This document shows positions 7,972 through 15,500 of a DNA stretch of 15,500 bases, one piece after another; position 1 is the stretch's first letter; each line of letters opens with the position of its first letter. The notes under the pieces were generated by a model. The model made no database searches. It was not told the origin of the DNA and worked only from the letters and a program-made list of their open reading frames with translations. The translations under genes were made by a program, and so were the position numbers. The stretch covers positions 1 through 15,500 of the forward strand of contig CAZTMX010000057.1 in NCBI GenBank assembly GCA_964614855.1, given 5' to 3'. The stretch comes from CAWJHE01 sp964614855. GTDB taxonomy: Bacteria; Chloroflexota; Anaerolineae; Anaerolineales; UBA4823.

Positions 7972-8819
7972 AACCCAAAATTATCGACCAACCTTACAGC
8001 GTAGCCATTATCCAGGCTCGCATGGGCTCCAGCCGGTTGCCCGGCAAAGTCTTGCTGGACATCGGTGGAGAACCCATGCTGGCCAGGGTGGTAGAGCGTG
8101 CACGCCGTGCACACAGCCTGCATGAAGTGGTCGTCGCCACCACCCTGGATGAGGCGGATGATCCGGTAGCCGATTTTTGCGCCGGGCGGGGATATCCCTG
8201 TTACCGCGGCAGCCTGCACGATGTCCTCGACCGCTATTACCATGCAGCCCTGGCTTTCGGCGCCGATGTGATCGTGCGCCTGACTGCAGATTGCCCGCTG
8301 ATCGACCCCCAGGTGATCGACGAGACTGTTTATGCTTTCTTTGGACTGACTGCTGGCAGCGAAGATTTGGACACCCTGCAAGATCAGACTCTCACACTCT
8401 CAGATATCCCTTACGATTTTGCAGCCAACCGCCTGCCTCCGCCCTGGGGACGTACCTACCCCATCGGTTTGGACACCGAGGTATGCACCCTTTCCGGACT
8501 CGAAACCGCCTGGCTGGAAGCAACGCTGGTGCACCAGCGCGAGCATGTCATGCCGTTCTTTTACGATAACCCTCAGCGTTTTCGCATCCTACACCTGAAT
8601 TATCCAATAGATTACGGAAAACTCCGCTGGACGGTGGATACTCCGCAGGACCTGGAGCTGGTACGCCAGGTGTACGCTCGTTTTGCCGGTCGGGAGGATT
8701 TCTCCTGGATAGAAGTGCTGGCGCTATTTCAACAAGAGCCAGCACTGGCGCTGATCAACCAGCAAGTCCAGGCCAAGGATTACCGCCAGGTGGATGAGCG
8801 AAGCGACTCCACAAAATAA
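7968..8819 (+). CDS. spsF: SpsF/NeuA-like cytidylyltransferase
   Basis: This 283-residue protein belongs to the CMP-sugar synthetase superfamily, SpsF branch. QARMGSSRLPGK (residues 16-27) is the CTP-binding loop, and TADCPLIDP (106-114) contains the metal-binding Asp108. A TYPIGLDTEV segment, an HQREHV motif and an RWTVDTPQDLEL motif follow in the usual order. Members are found with SpsE/NeuB proteins, and the expected role is CMP activation of the nonulosonic acid made by the synthase encoded just upstream. The start overlaps the previous stop (ATGA), so translation is coupled. The family is firm; the exact sugar is inferred from neighbours. A few SpsF-like proteins lack proven CMP-transfer activity, so a biochemical role beyond superfamily level is not certain. 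Confidence 0.88.
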   Translation: MKPKIIDQPYSVAIIQARMGSSRLPGKVLLDIGGEPMLARVVERARRAHSLHEVVVATTLDEADDPVADFCAGRGYPCYRGSLHDVLDRYYHAALAFGADVIVRLTADCPLIDPQVIDETVYAFFGLTAGSEDLDTLQDQTLTLSDIPYDFAANRLPPPWGRTYPIGLDTEVCTLSGLETAWLEATLVHQREHVMPFFYDNPQRFRILHLNYPIDYGKLRWTVDTPQDLELVRQVYARFAGREDFSWIEVLALFQQEPALALINQQVQAKDYRQVDERSDSTK

Positions 8820-9753
8820 ACATCAGAACCTTATGCCACTTCTTACCATTTTTTCTGCCCCCAAGCCATTTACAAACCCGCACATCGCCACCATCCAGCG
8901 TAACGCCCTGCAATCCTGGCTGCACCTGGGAGAGGATGTGGAGGTCTTTCTGGTCGGTGAAGAAGAGGGTATGGCGCAGGTTGCCCGCGAGTTCAAGGTA
9001 CCCCAACTGGCACAGGTTGCTCGCAACGAATCGGGCACCCCGCTGGTCAGCTCCATATTCGATCTTGCCCGGCAGGCATCATCCAGTCCGTTCCTGGTAT
9101 ATGTCAACGCGGACATCCTGCTCATGCCAGACCTGGTTCAAGCCGTCCGCCAGATCAACACCGCCCTATCGACCAGTTCAGCCGGCGCTCCATTTCTGTT
9201 GATCGGACAGCGCTGGGATATGGATATCACCACAGCATTGGATTTCTCTGCCGGGTGGGACATGCGTTTGGAACAGGAAATTCGCAGGCGCGGCCAACTG
9301 CACCCGCCCGCCGGCAGCGACTATTTTGCCTTCCCGCGCCAGGCTTTTCAAGAGATGCCCGAATTTGCCATCGGGCGCGCCGGCTGGGATAACTGGATGA
9401 TTTACCACGCCCGCCAGCATGGCTGGCTGGTGATTGACGGCACGCCTTCGGTGAAAATCGTACACCAGAACCACGATTACAGCCACCTGCCTGGCGGTGT
9501 AGCCCATTACGACCTGGAAGAGAGTCAGGTAAACATGAAAAAGGCGGGCGGCTTGGCGCACATGTACACCGTGCTGGACACAAACCGCCAACTGGCAGAT
9601 GGGAAGATCCAACCAGCTCCGATCACTGCCCTGCGCACGGTACGCACGCTGGAGCGGGTACTGATGCCCAAGAGCGGGAAGATGACCGGCGGGCGCGGCT
9701 GGCTGGCCAGGCGTTTCCGCCGCCTGCGCCGCCGCATGGAGCGCTCCGCATGA
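8794..9753 (+). CDS. Putative GT-A-fold glycosyltransferase, family not recognised
   Basis: The protein has 319 residues from ATG 8794 (26 bases inside spsF), or 306 from ATG 8833, where MPLLTIFSAPK looks like the start of the first strand. Neither start has a good ribosome site. It opens with a TIFSAPKPF strand, has an FLVGEEEG segment, and carries LVYVNADILLMPDLV at about residues 101-115, which looks like the DxD region of GT-A enzymes with N105-A-D107. A later GWDNWMIY segment and a VKIVHQNHDYSHL stretch with several histidines resemble the acceptor/metal side of GT-A folds. The C-terminus is very basic (repeated Arg), which could bind the membrane. The gene lies between two clear transferase-pathway genes and overlaps the next by 4 bases. 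A glycosyltransferase role is likely but not proven. Confidence 0.6.
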   Translation: MSEATPQNKHQNLMPLLTIFSAPKPFTNPHIATIQRNALQSWLHLGEDVEVFLVGEEEGMAQVAREFKVPQLAQVARNESGTPLVSSIFDLARQASSSPFLVYVNADILLMPDLVQAVRQINTALSTSSAGAPFLLIGQRWDMDITTALDFSAGWDMRLEQEIRRRGQLHPPAGSDYFAFPRQAFQEMPEFAIGRAGWDNWMIYHARQHGWLVIDGTPSVKIVHQNHDYSHLPGGVAHYDLEESQVNMKKAGGLAHMYTVLDTNRQLADGKIQPAPITALRTVRTLERVLMPKSGKMTGGRGWLARRFRRLRRRMERSA

Positions 9754-10793
9754 GCCGCATCGGCATCAACCCCGCCAGGGGGAAACTTTCAGCATATAAA
9801 CCAGCGCGTGTCAGCGTGTGTGTGCTGACCTATGTGCCGGAGGAAAGTGGTTATTTCGAACAGCGCCTGCAGGTGATCAAGCTGGTCTTTGCCAGCTTGC
9901 AGGCCCACACATCCATACCCTACGACCTGCTGGTGTTTGATAACGGCAGCTGCCCGGCAGCCGTCGCTACGCTCAAATCGCTGCAGGAAGCTGGCGTGAT
10001 CGATTATTTATTCCTGTCTCGCCAGAACATCGGCAAAATTGGCGCGCTGCGCTTGTTGTTCGAAGCTGCCCCAGGAGAAATCATCGCATACAACGACGAC
10101 GACATCCTGTTCTACCCGGGCTGGCTGGAAGCACATCTTCAAATCCTGGAGAGCTTCCCAAAAGCCGGCATGGTCAGCGGTGTAGCGGTGAGAAACGCAG
10201 CCCGGCACGCCCGCGCCAGCCTGGATGCCCTGGCGAGCGATCCTCCTGCAGGGATCAGTGTATCTTACGAACGGCGCATCCCAGATGCCTGGGAGAGCGA
10301 TTGGGCAGCCAGCACCGGGCGCGACCCGCAGACGCACCTGACAGCCACCAGGAATGACCTGGATATGGTCTTTAGCGCACAAAATAAGGAGGGCGAAGTG
10401 GTGTGCCAGGCGATCGCTGCGGCAAATCATTTCCAATTCGTCGCCCGGCGTGCGAGGCTGCTGCAAGCGCTTCCTGGGGAATGGTCAGGAAAGCTAATGG
10501 GCGCTATGATTGAGCTGGACGAAGCCATCGACCATCTGGGCTACTTACGCCTCTCGACCTGCGACAGGTTTGTTCGGCACATGGGAAACACGATCAGCAC
10601 GGAAACCCTGGCAGAAGCCGTCAGATTGAAGCTGGTTGACAGCAGTGAAGCGGCTGGCTTACAGCAGGCGGCGCAGACCAGCCAGCCGGGAAAGCGCAGC
10701 AAGGCTGATCGCCATTGGCTGCTGCGCATCCCAGGCAGCCGGCGCGTGTTATCAAGAATTTACAACCGCCTGTTTGAGATCCTTTACCGCTGA
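9750..10793 (+). CDS. Glycosyltransferase family 2
   Basis: This 347-residue GT-A enzyme starts with an ATGA overlap onto the previous gene. VSVCVLTYVP (21-30) is the first strand, LLVFDNGS (60-67) the nucleotide-binding turn, and IIAYNDDDILFYPGW (111-125) holds the DDD metal motif at 116-118. The remaining part (about 170 residues) carries the acceptor domain, with a MIELDEAIDHLGYLRLS segment that could hold the catalytic base. The C-terminus is basic and hydrophobic (SRRVLSRIYNRLFEILYR), consistent with a membrane-surface location. Sugar specificity cannot be determined. It is followed after 22 bases by the first sulfotransferase gene. Confidence 0.87.
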   Translation: MSRIGINPARGKLSAYKPARVSVCVLTYVPEESGYFEQRLQVIKLVFASLQAHTSIPYDLLVFDNGSCPAAVATLKSLQEAGVIDYLFLSRQNIGKIGALRLLFEAAPGEIIAYNDDDILFYPGWLEAHLQILESFPKAGMVSGVAVRNAARHARASLDALASDPPAGISVSYERRIPDAWESDWAASTGRDPQTHLTATRNDLDMVFSAQNKEGEVVCQAIAAANHFQFVARRARLLQALPGEWSGKLMGAMIELDEAIDHLGYLRLSTCDRFVRHMGNTISTETLAEAVRLKLVDSSEAAGLQQAAQTSQPGKRSKADRHWLLRIPGSRRVLSRIYNRLFEILYR

Positions 10794-10815
10794 GATTTCC
10801 CAAAAATTGCAAAGC

Positions 10816-11796
10816 ATGGACACAATCATAGAAACCTTACGCCAGAGACCGGTCTTTATTTGCGGTCACCCCAAGGCAGGCACCAGCCTGCTGCGGGCTG
10901 TTTTTGATTCGCACCCCCAACTGATCGTTTACCCCGAAGAGACAATTTTCTTCCGCCGCTATCTGCCGCGCGCCAAAGACCTGGATCTGGAGTCACAACT
11001 GCACCTGGCAGAAGAGCACCTGATCCACATTTTCAAGTGGAATACCGCCAACCCCGACCCCAGCCAGGCAGGATATGCCGACCGGGATTACTCGGCGGTA
11101 TCCTACGAAGCCGTGCGGCAGGCGATGCATTCCCTGGTAGGGCAAAAAACTCGAAGCCCAGGAGATATCCTGAGCGCCGCGGTGCTGGCTTACGGACAGG
11201 TCAGCGGTCAGCTAAACGATGACAGCCGGTGGTGGGTAGAGAAATCTCCCTATAACGAATATTTCGCAGACAAGATCTTCCAGTGGTGGCCTGAGGCGCG
11301 CTGTATCCATATCGTACGTGACCCGCGTGATAATTATGTTTCCTACCGGCGCAAACACCCGGATTGGTCTCCCGAGTTCTTTGCCGCTAACTGGAAACGC
11401 TCGACCCAGGCCGGGTTGCAGAACCGCCGGCTGTATGGTGACGAGCGTTATACAATCTTGCGCTATGAAGACCTGACCCGGGCGCCAGAAGAATATCTGA
11501 AAACCATGATCAATTTCCTGGAGATCACCTGGGATGCATCCTTATCTGCGCCTACACGCGCAGGTGAGCAGTGGCAGGGGAACTCAATGTTTGCCGACCA
11601 GTTTCAGAGCATCAGCGCGGCTCCGGTGGCGCGCTGGAAGGAAAAGCTGGCTCCACTTGATGCGGCTGTGATTGCCCTGGCAAATCGCCCGGAGATGGAC
11701 AGCCTGGGGTATATGAAACCGCAAGACTGGTCTGATCCATACACCCCGTGGAGAAAAGCCCGTTTCCGCCTGTCAACCTGGCCGCTGCGCCGCCGG
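10816..11796 (+). CDS. Sulfotransferase (3' end lost in assembly gap)
   Basis: At least 327 residues from ATG 10816 up to the run of N. The enzyme moves a sulfuryl group from PAPS to an acceptor, here presumably a glycan hydroxyl. CGHPKAGTSLL (residues 16-26) is the 5'-phosphosulfate-binding loop. The 3'-phosphate-binding motif is IVRDPRDNYVSY, with R168 and S176 spaced as in the family. A WWVEKSPYNEYF segment and an RYEDL motif follow in the usual Sulfotransfer_3-type order. The readable part ends with a basic tail (RFRLSTWPLRRR), and the length is already typical for the family, so the true stop is probably soon after base 11796. The ribosome site is weak. Any reading continuing through the N run into the next domain is not supported. 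Confidence 0.88.
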
Positions 11797-11896
11797 NNNN
11801 NNNNNNNNNNNNNNNNNNNNNNNNNNNNNNNNNNNNNNNNNNNNNNNNNNNNNNNNNNNNNNNNNNNNNNNNNNNNNNNNNNNNNNNNNNNNNNNN
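11797..11896. other. Assembly gap, 100 N
   Basis: Exactly 100 unknown bases, the conventional placeholder for a scaffold gap of unknown length. The end of the first sulfotransferase and the start of the second lie in it. Frame continuity across the run has no meaning. Confidence 0.99.
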
Positions 11897-12747
11897 TGAT
11901 CCGGGTTCACCCGCAGGTGCATTGTGACTACCAGGCGCATTTCTTCACCCGCCAACCGCTGCTGCGATCCCTGGTTGCTGGCGAAGATACCGGTGAATGG
12001 CTGCAGCGCAGCAGCAACCGCTGGAACCGCGGCAAAGACCTATCCCCGGTGGTGCTGCGCGCAGCCGCAGATTTCATCCTGGAGCGTGAAGCGCGCCGGG
12101 TTGGCAAAACCATCGTCGGCGACAAAAGCCCCAGCAGCCTGCTGGACGGCGAAGCGGTGCGATTGATGCACCAGGTCTACCCGGATGGGCGTTTGATCTA
12201 CATCGTACGCGACGGGCGCGATGCTGCGCTCTCCCATCGTTTCCAGGGTTTTATCGATTTTCCCGAGCAACTCTCCAGGGAAGACCTGGAAATCCGCCAG
12301 GCTTTTGCCAGCAACCCGGAGCCCTATTTGTGTGGAGAAAAATCAATATTTAGCGAGAAAGCGCTCCGTCGTGCGGCTGCCGGCTGGGTGCGCAATGTCG
12401 AAGAGACCCACCGCCTGGGTCAGGAGCTTTACGGCGGCAATTATCTTTCCTTGCGATATGAGCAGCTGCTGGCAAATCCATGGGATGAAATGCGCCGTAT
12501 CTGGCGCTTCCTGGGCGCTAGTGAAGCCACCATCGAGGTGGAAAATGCCCTGCGCGGGGAGATGCAGCGCAACCCGGATGCTGAATGGCAGCAGCAAAAG
12601 GCAGGCGATATTGCCAGGTCTTTACAAAAAGGCAAACAAGGCTCCTGGCGAGATCTATTTACCCGGCAGGATAAGCAGCTTTTCCACCAGATCGCCGGCG
12701 CAACCCTGGAAACCTGGGGCTATCCCCCCACAATCGCTACTGACTGA
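11897..12747 (+). CDS. Second sulfotransferase (5' end lost in assembly gap)
   Basis: About 282 readable residues, beginning mid-protein at IRVHPQVHC. Related sulfotransferases have a P-loop of the PRSGTT type just before an HPxxxC segment of this kind, so only about 20-40 N-terminal residues seem to be missing. VGDKSP is the characteristic segment after the first helices, and IYIVRDGRDAALSHRF is the 3'-phosphate-binding motif with the expected Arg and Ser. An RYEQLLANP motif and a basic KGKQGSWRDLF segment before the C-terminus also fit the Sulfotransfer_3 type. It is clearly different from the sulfotransferase before the gap, so the two may sulfate different positions. It ends at TGA 12745-12747, 12 bases before the next gene. 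Confidence 0.86.
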
Positions 12748-12759
12748 GGCCTGAGATTT

Positions 12760-13746
12760 ATGAAAATATTAATTGCCGGCTTTGGTTCAATCGGCCGGCG
12801 CCATTTTAGAAACTTACAGGCGCTTGGGTTAAGGGATTTCGTCTTTTACCGCACCCACCGCAGCACGCTGGACGACGGCGAACTGGCAGGTTACCCGGTT
12901 GAGACCGATTTGAAGAATGCACTGGCGCACCATCCCGATGCGGTGATCGTCGCCAACCCCACAGCCTGCCACCTGGATGTAGCCATCCCAGCCGCCGAGT
13001 TGGGTTGCCATATTTTTATGGAAAAGCCAATCTCGCATAATATGCAACGCATTGACCAGCTCCAGGCTGCGGTGGTGCGCGGCGGCGGGCAGTTTCTGAC
13101 CGGCTTCCAATTCCGCTTTCACCCCGGGTTGCAGTCAATCAGCCAGCTTTTGCGCCAAAAGGCGATCGGGCGGCTGGTATCCGCACACGCGCATTGGGGC
13201 GAGTACCTGCCCGGCTGGCACCCCTGGGAAGATTACCGCCAGGGGTACAGCGCCAGGGCGGACCTGGGCGGAGGGGTGGTGCTCACCCTGTGCCACCCGT
13301 TGGATACTCTGCGCTGGCTGCTGGGAGAAGTCGACCAGCTCTGGGCGCTGACCGGTAAACAAAGCAGCCTGGAGCTCTCCGTTGAAGACACCGCCCAGAT
13401 CGGTTTAAGGTTTGCAAATGGTGTGCTGGGGAGCGTTTACCTGGATTACATCCAACGCCCGCCTGCCCATACATTGGAGTTGATCGGAGAAGACGGCATC
13501 ATCCGCTGGGATAATGCCGTTGGCGATGTACAGGTTTTTCAGCAATCTACCTCCGGCTGGGAAACAATATCCTTGGCGCCCGGGTTTGAGCGCAATGACC
13601 TTTTTAAGCTGCAAATGGCGCATTTCCTCGATGTCGCTGCCGGGAAAAGCAAGCCCCTGTGTTCGCTGGATGACGGCATCCAGGCATTGCGGATTGTGGT
13701 GGCTGTTCATGACTCTCAGGCTACAGGGAAATTGATCCAATTATAG
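12760..13746 (+). CDS. Gfo/Idh/MocA-family oxidoreductase
   Basis: This 328-residue NAD(P)-dependent enzyme has GFGSIGRRH (residues 7-15) as its dinucleotide-binding turn and MEKPIS (87-92) as the family's EKP motif, whose lysine is usually catalytic. A DLGGGVVLTLCHPLDTLRWLLG segment supplies the substrate-binding His/Asp pair. Family members oxidise, reduce or epimerise sugars and sugar nucleotides. Here it could act on a nucleotide sugar or on an intermediate of the nonulosonic acid branch, because such oxidoreductases are common beside NeuB/SpsF genes, but the substrate is unknown. ATG 12760 follows a GAGG near 12746-12749. Its last codons contain the -35 element of the next promoter. Confidence 0.9.
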   Translation: MKILIAGFGSIGRRHFRNLQALGLRDFVFYRTHRSTLDDGELAGYPVETDLKNALAHHPDAVIVANPTACHLDVAIPAAELGCHIFMEKPISHNMQRIDQLQAAVVRGGGQFLTGFQFRFHPGLQSISQLLRQKAIGRLVSAHAHWGEYLPGWHPWEDYRQGYSARADLGGGVVLTLCHPLDTLRWLLGEVDQLWALTGKQSSLELSVEDTAQIGLRFANGVLGSVYLDYIQRPPAHTLELIGEDGIIRWDNAVGDVQVFQQSTSGWETISLAPGFERNDLFKLQMAHFLDVAAGKSKPLCSLDDGIQALRIVVAVHDSQATGKLIQL

Positions 13747-13761
13747 AAAAAATGCTATAAT
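13732..13761 (+). promoter_or_regulatory. Sigma70-type promoter with extended -10
   Basis: TTGATC at 13732-13737 (4 of 6 to TTGACA), an 18-base spacer, then TATAAT at 13756-13761 preceded by TGC at 13753-13755, an extended -10 element. Transcription would begin near 13768, giving a leader of about 130 bases. It overlaps the end of the Gfo/Idh gene, so the sulfate-activation gene can be expressed apart from the main operon. Confidence 0.6.
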
Positions 13762-13780
13762 AGGCGTTTGTGTTTTTTCA

Positions 13781-13872
13781 GACCAGGATTTACGAGTGAA
13801 GACGGCATCCAGCCTGATCTATAAAACAACAAAATTCCGACGGGACCAGGTCGATAACGAACGAAACCTGTC
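13781..13872 (+). promoter_or_regulatory. Leader with two weak stem-loops
   Basis: Arms GACCAGG (13781-13787) and CCTGATC (13813-13819) pair with one mismatch; GACCAGGT (13844-13851) and ACCTGTC (13866-13872) pair with one bulged base. The first arms of the two are near-identical. No known riboswitch class is recognised, and no poly-U tract marks a terminator. Confidence 0.3.
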
Positions 13873-13881
13873 ATATTTTCA

Positions 13882-13888
13882 AGAGGAG
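13882..13888 (+). promoter_or_regulatory. Shine-Dalgarno AGAGGAG for sat-cysC
   Basis: Purine-rich site 8 bases before ATG 13897, which fixes the start of the sulfurylase gene. Confidence 0.75.
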
Positions 13889-13896
13889 CACATTTT

Positions 13897-15500
13897 ATGC
13901 CTGCGAAACAAAAGAATACCAACCTGATCAGCCCCTTCGGCGGCGAATTGGTCAACCTGCTGGTGACGGGTGAAGAGCGCCAGGAACTATTGGCACGTTC
14001 CAACCGCCTGCCATCGGTGCAAATCTCGGCTCGCGCCCTGTGCGACCTGGAGCTTCTGGCTACAGGCGCCTTCTCACCGCTGGACCGTTTCATGGGAAAG
14101 AAAGATTACGAGCGCGTGCTGACAGAAATGCGCCTGACCAACGGTATGCTGTTCCCCATCCCGGTTGCTTTACCTGTGGAAGAGGATGCACTGCCCAGCC
14201 GGGGCGATCAGATCACCCTGAACGACGCCCGCAACAACACGATTGCCGTGATGGACCTGGAAGAGGTTTACCACTACGATCCACAACGTGAAGCAAGACT
14301 GGTTTTGGGTTCCACCGATCCCCGCCACCCGCTGATCTCAGAGATGGTACGCTGGGGAAAGGTGTATGTGAGCGGGGCTCTCAAGGTGGTCAATTTGCCC
14401 AGCTATCATGACTTTATTGACCTGCGCCGCACCCCTGCCGAAGTACGCACTTTGCTGGGAAAAATGGGCAATGAAAAAGTTGTCGCCTTCCAGACACGCA
14501 ACCCTATGCACCGCATCCACGAAGAACTGACCAAGCGCGCCGCCGCCGAAATCAACGGCAGCCTGCTGATCCACCCGGTGGTGGGAATGACCAAACCAGG
14601 CGATGTAGACCATTACACCCGCGTGCGTGTCTATCGTGCACTGGTAGACAATTATTACAAAGACAACACGGTTCTCAGTCTGCTCCCCCTGGCCATGCGC
14701 ATGGCAGGACCGCGCGAAGCGCTGTGGCATGCCATCATACGCAGAAATTACGGCGCTACCCACCTGATCGTTGGGCGCGATCACGCCGGTCCCGGCAAGG
14801 ACAGCCAGGGCCGTCCCTTCTACGGCCCTTACGAAGCGCAGGAAATGGTCGCCCAGTACGCCGATGAAGTTGGCGTTGAGCCGGTGGAATTCAAAGAACT
14901 GGTTTACCTGGCGGATGAAGAACGCTATGAAGAAGCGCCCAAAGTCCCCGAAAATGCGCGCGTCTTCACCATCTCGGGCACCCAGGTGCGCGATGATTTC
15001 CTGGCAAAGGGAAAGATGCTGCCCGAATGGTTCACCCGCAGCGAAACCGCTGAAATCCTACAGCAAATGTACCCGCCGCGTCACAAACAAGGCTTTTGCA
15101 TCTGGTTTACCGGTCTGAGTGGTTCCGGTAAATCCACTACGGCGGAAATCCTTACCTCCTTGCTCTTGGAGCATGGCCGCCAGATCACCATTTTGGACGG
15201 TGATGTCGTGCGTACGCATCTCTCCAAAGGGCTGGGGTTCTCACCTGAAGATCGTGACACTAACATCTTGCGCATTGGTTATGTCGCCAGCGAAATCACC
15301 CGCCACGGCGGAGCAGTGATCTGCGCTGCGATCAGCCCCTACCGCGCTACCCGCAACGAAGTTCGCAAAATGGTCGGTGAGAACTTTATCGAAATTTTTG
15401 TTGACACTCCCATCGAAGTGTGCGAACAGCGGGATGTCAAGGGTCTGTATGCCCGGGCGCGTCGCGGACAGATCACCGGTTTTACCGGTGTGGATGATCC
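13897..15500 (+). CDS. sat-cysC: Bifunctional ATP sulfurylase/APS kinase (PAPS synthase), 3' partial
   Basis: Open for about 534 codons to the window edge, with no stop. It makes PAPS, the sulfuryl donor, from sulfate and ATP in two steps. The ATP sulfurylase part spans about residues 1-390, with an ISPFGGELVNLL opening, a Q199-T-R-N-P-M-H205-xx-H208 active-site motif and GRDHAGPG (293-300). The APS kinase part follows: P-loop GLSGSGKS (406-413), DGDVVR, GLGFSPEDRDTNILRIG, then an AAISPYRATR segment. All key motifs are intact in both parts, so both activities are expected. The order sulfurylase-kinase is seen in bacterial fusions such as that of Aquifex. About 20-40 residues should remain beyond the window. 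It has its own promoter and lies downstream of two sulfotransferase genes that would use its product. Confidence 0.95.
   Translation, partial: MPAKQKNTNLISPFGGELVNLLVTGEERQELLARSNRLPSVQISARALCDLELLATGAFSPLDRFMGKKDYERVLTEMRLTNGMLFPIPVALPVEEDALPSRGDQITLNDARNNTIAVMDLEEVYHYDPQREARLVLGSTDPRHPLISEMVRWGKVYVSGALKVVNLPSYHDFIDLRRTPAEVRTLLGKMGNEKVVAFQTRNPMHRIHEELTKRAAAEINGSLLIHPVVGMTKPGDVDHYTRVRVYRALVDNYYKDNTVLSLLPLAMRMAGPREALWHAIIRRNYGATHLIVGRDHAGPGKDSQGRPFYGPYEAQEMVAQYADEVGVEPVEFKELVYLADEERYEEAPKVPENARVFTISGTQVRDDFLAKGKMLPEWFTRSETAEILQQMYPPRHKQGFCIWFTGLSGSGKSTTAEILTSLLLEHGRQITILDGDVVRTHLSKGLGFSPEDRDTNILRIGYVASEITRHGGAVICAAISPYRATRNEVRKMVGENFIEIFVDTPIEVCEQRDVKGLYARARRGQITGFTGVDD

Noticed and set aside
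10636..12747. One 703-residue protein with two sulfotransferase domains.
   Set aside because: It exists only by reading through 100 N and starts well inside the GT2 gene in another frame; the first domain has its own ATG at 10816.
13671..13812. GACGGCATCCAG occurs both at the end of the oxidoreductase gene and in the following leader, suggesting a duplication.
   Set aside because: A single shared 12-mer in a window of this size is expected by chance, and the flanks do not extend the match.
1..15500. CRISPR arrays, tRNA or rRNA genes, insertion sequences or phage genes.
   Set aside because: No regularly spaced repeats, no tRNA-like or rRNA-like sequence and no transposase or integrase motifs were seen; the sequence is fully occupied by glycan genes.

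Overview
This window is a densely packed, plus-strand gene cluster for building, decorating and exporting a cell-surface glycan. By eye the base composition is moderately GC-rich. A run of exactly 100 N (11797-11896) shows that this is a scaffold, possibly from a metagenome or draft genome. No marker gene fixes the organism. The fused ATP sulfurylase/APS kinase, the codon style and the mix of surface-glycan genes are compatible with a Chloroflexota (Anaerolineae-like) bacterium, but that is a low-confidence guess.

Layout. (1) 2-1168: 3' part of a Wzt-type ABC transporter ATPase with a C-terminal carbohydrate-recognition domain; its permease is presumably upstream. (2) 1161-3702: a capsule-synthesis/GT-B-like protein and a SAM methyltransferase. 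(3) 3702-6787: sugar-precursor genes for a UDP-GlcNAc C5-inverting 4,6-dehydratase (PseB type), an RmlD/WbjC-type short-chain reductase and a NeuB-type nonulosonate synthase. (4) 6787-10793: a GT4 glycosyltransferase, an SpsF/NeuA-like cytidylyltransferase, a GT-A-like protein of unclear family and a GT2 glycosyltransferase. (5) 10816-12747: two sulfotransferases separated by the assembly gap, the first lacking a confirmed C-terminus and the second lacking its N-terminus. (6) 12760-13746: a Gfo/Idh/MocA oxidoreductase. (7) 13747-13896: the only sizeable intergenic region, with a good sigma70-type promoter and a leader with weak stem-loops. (8) 13897-end: bifunctional ATP sulfurylase/APS kinase, truncated by the window end.

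How the genes fit together (inference). PseB and the reductase make a 6-deoxy-HexNAc-type sugar. NeuB condenses a hexosamine-derived sugar with phosphoenolpyruvate to a nonulosonic acid, and the SpsF-like enzyme activates it with CMP. The glycosyltransferases assemble the glycan, and the methyltransferase and sulfotransferases decorate it. The ATP sulfurylase/APS kinase supplies PAPS for the sulfotransferases, and the Wzt/Wzm transporter exports the product. The most interesting points are that sulfate activation sits beside two sulfotransferases inside a nonulosonic-acid cluster, and that the visible nonulosonate branch has a reductase where an aminotransferase (PseC/LegC) would be expected. 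That would suit a 9-deoxy, 7-hydroxy nonulosonic acid. Most junctions in the main operon overlap by 1-8 bases or are separated by only a few bases, so it probably works as one transcription unit.
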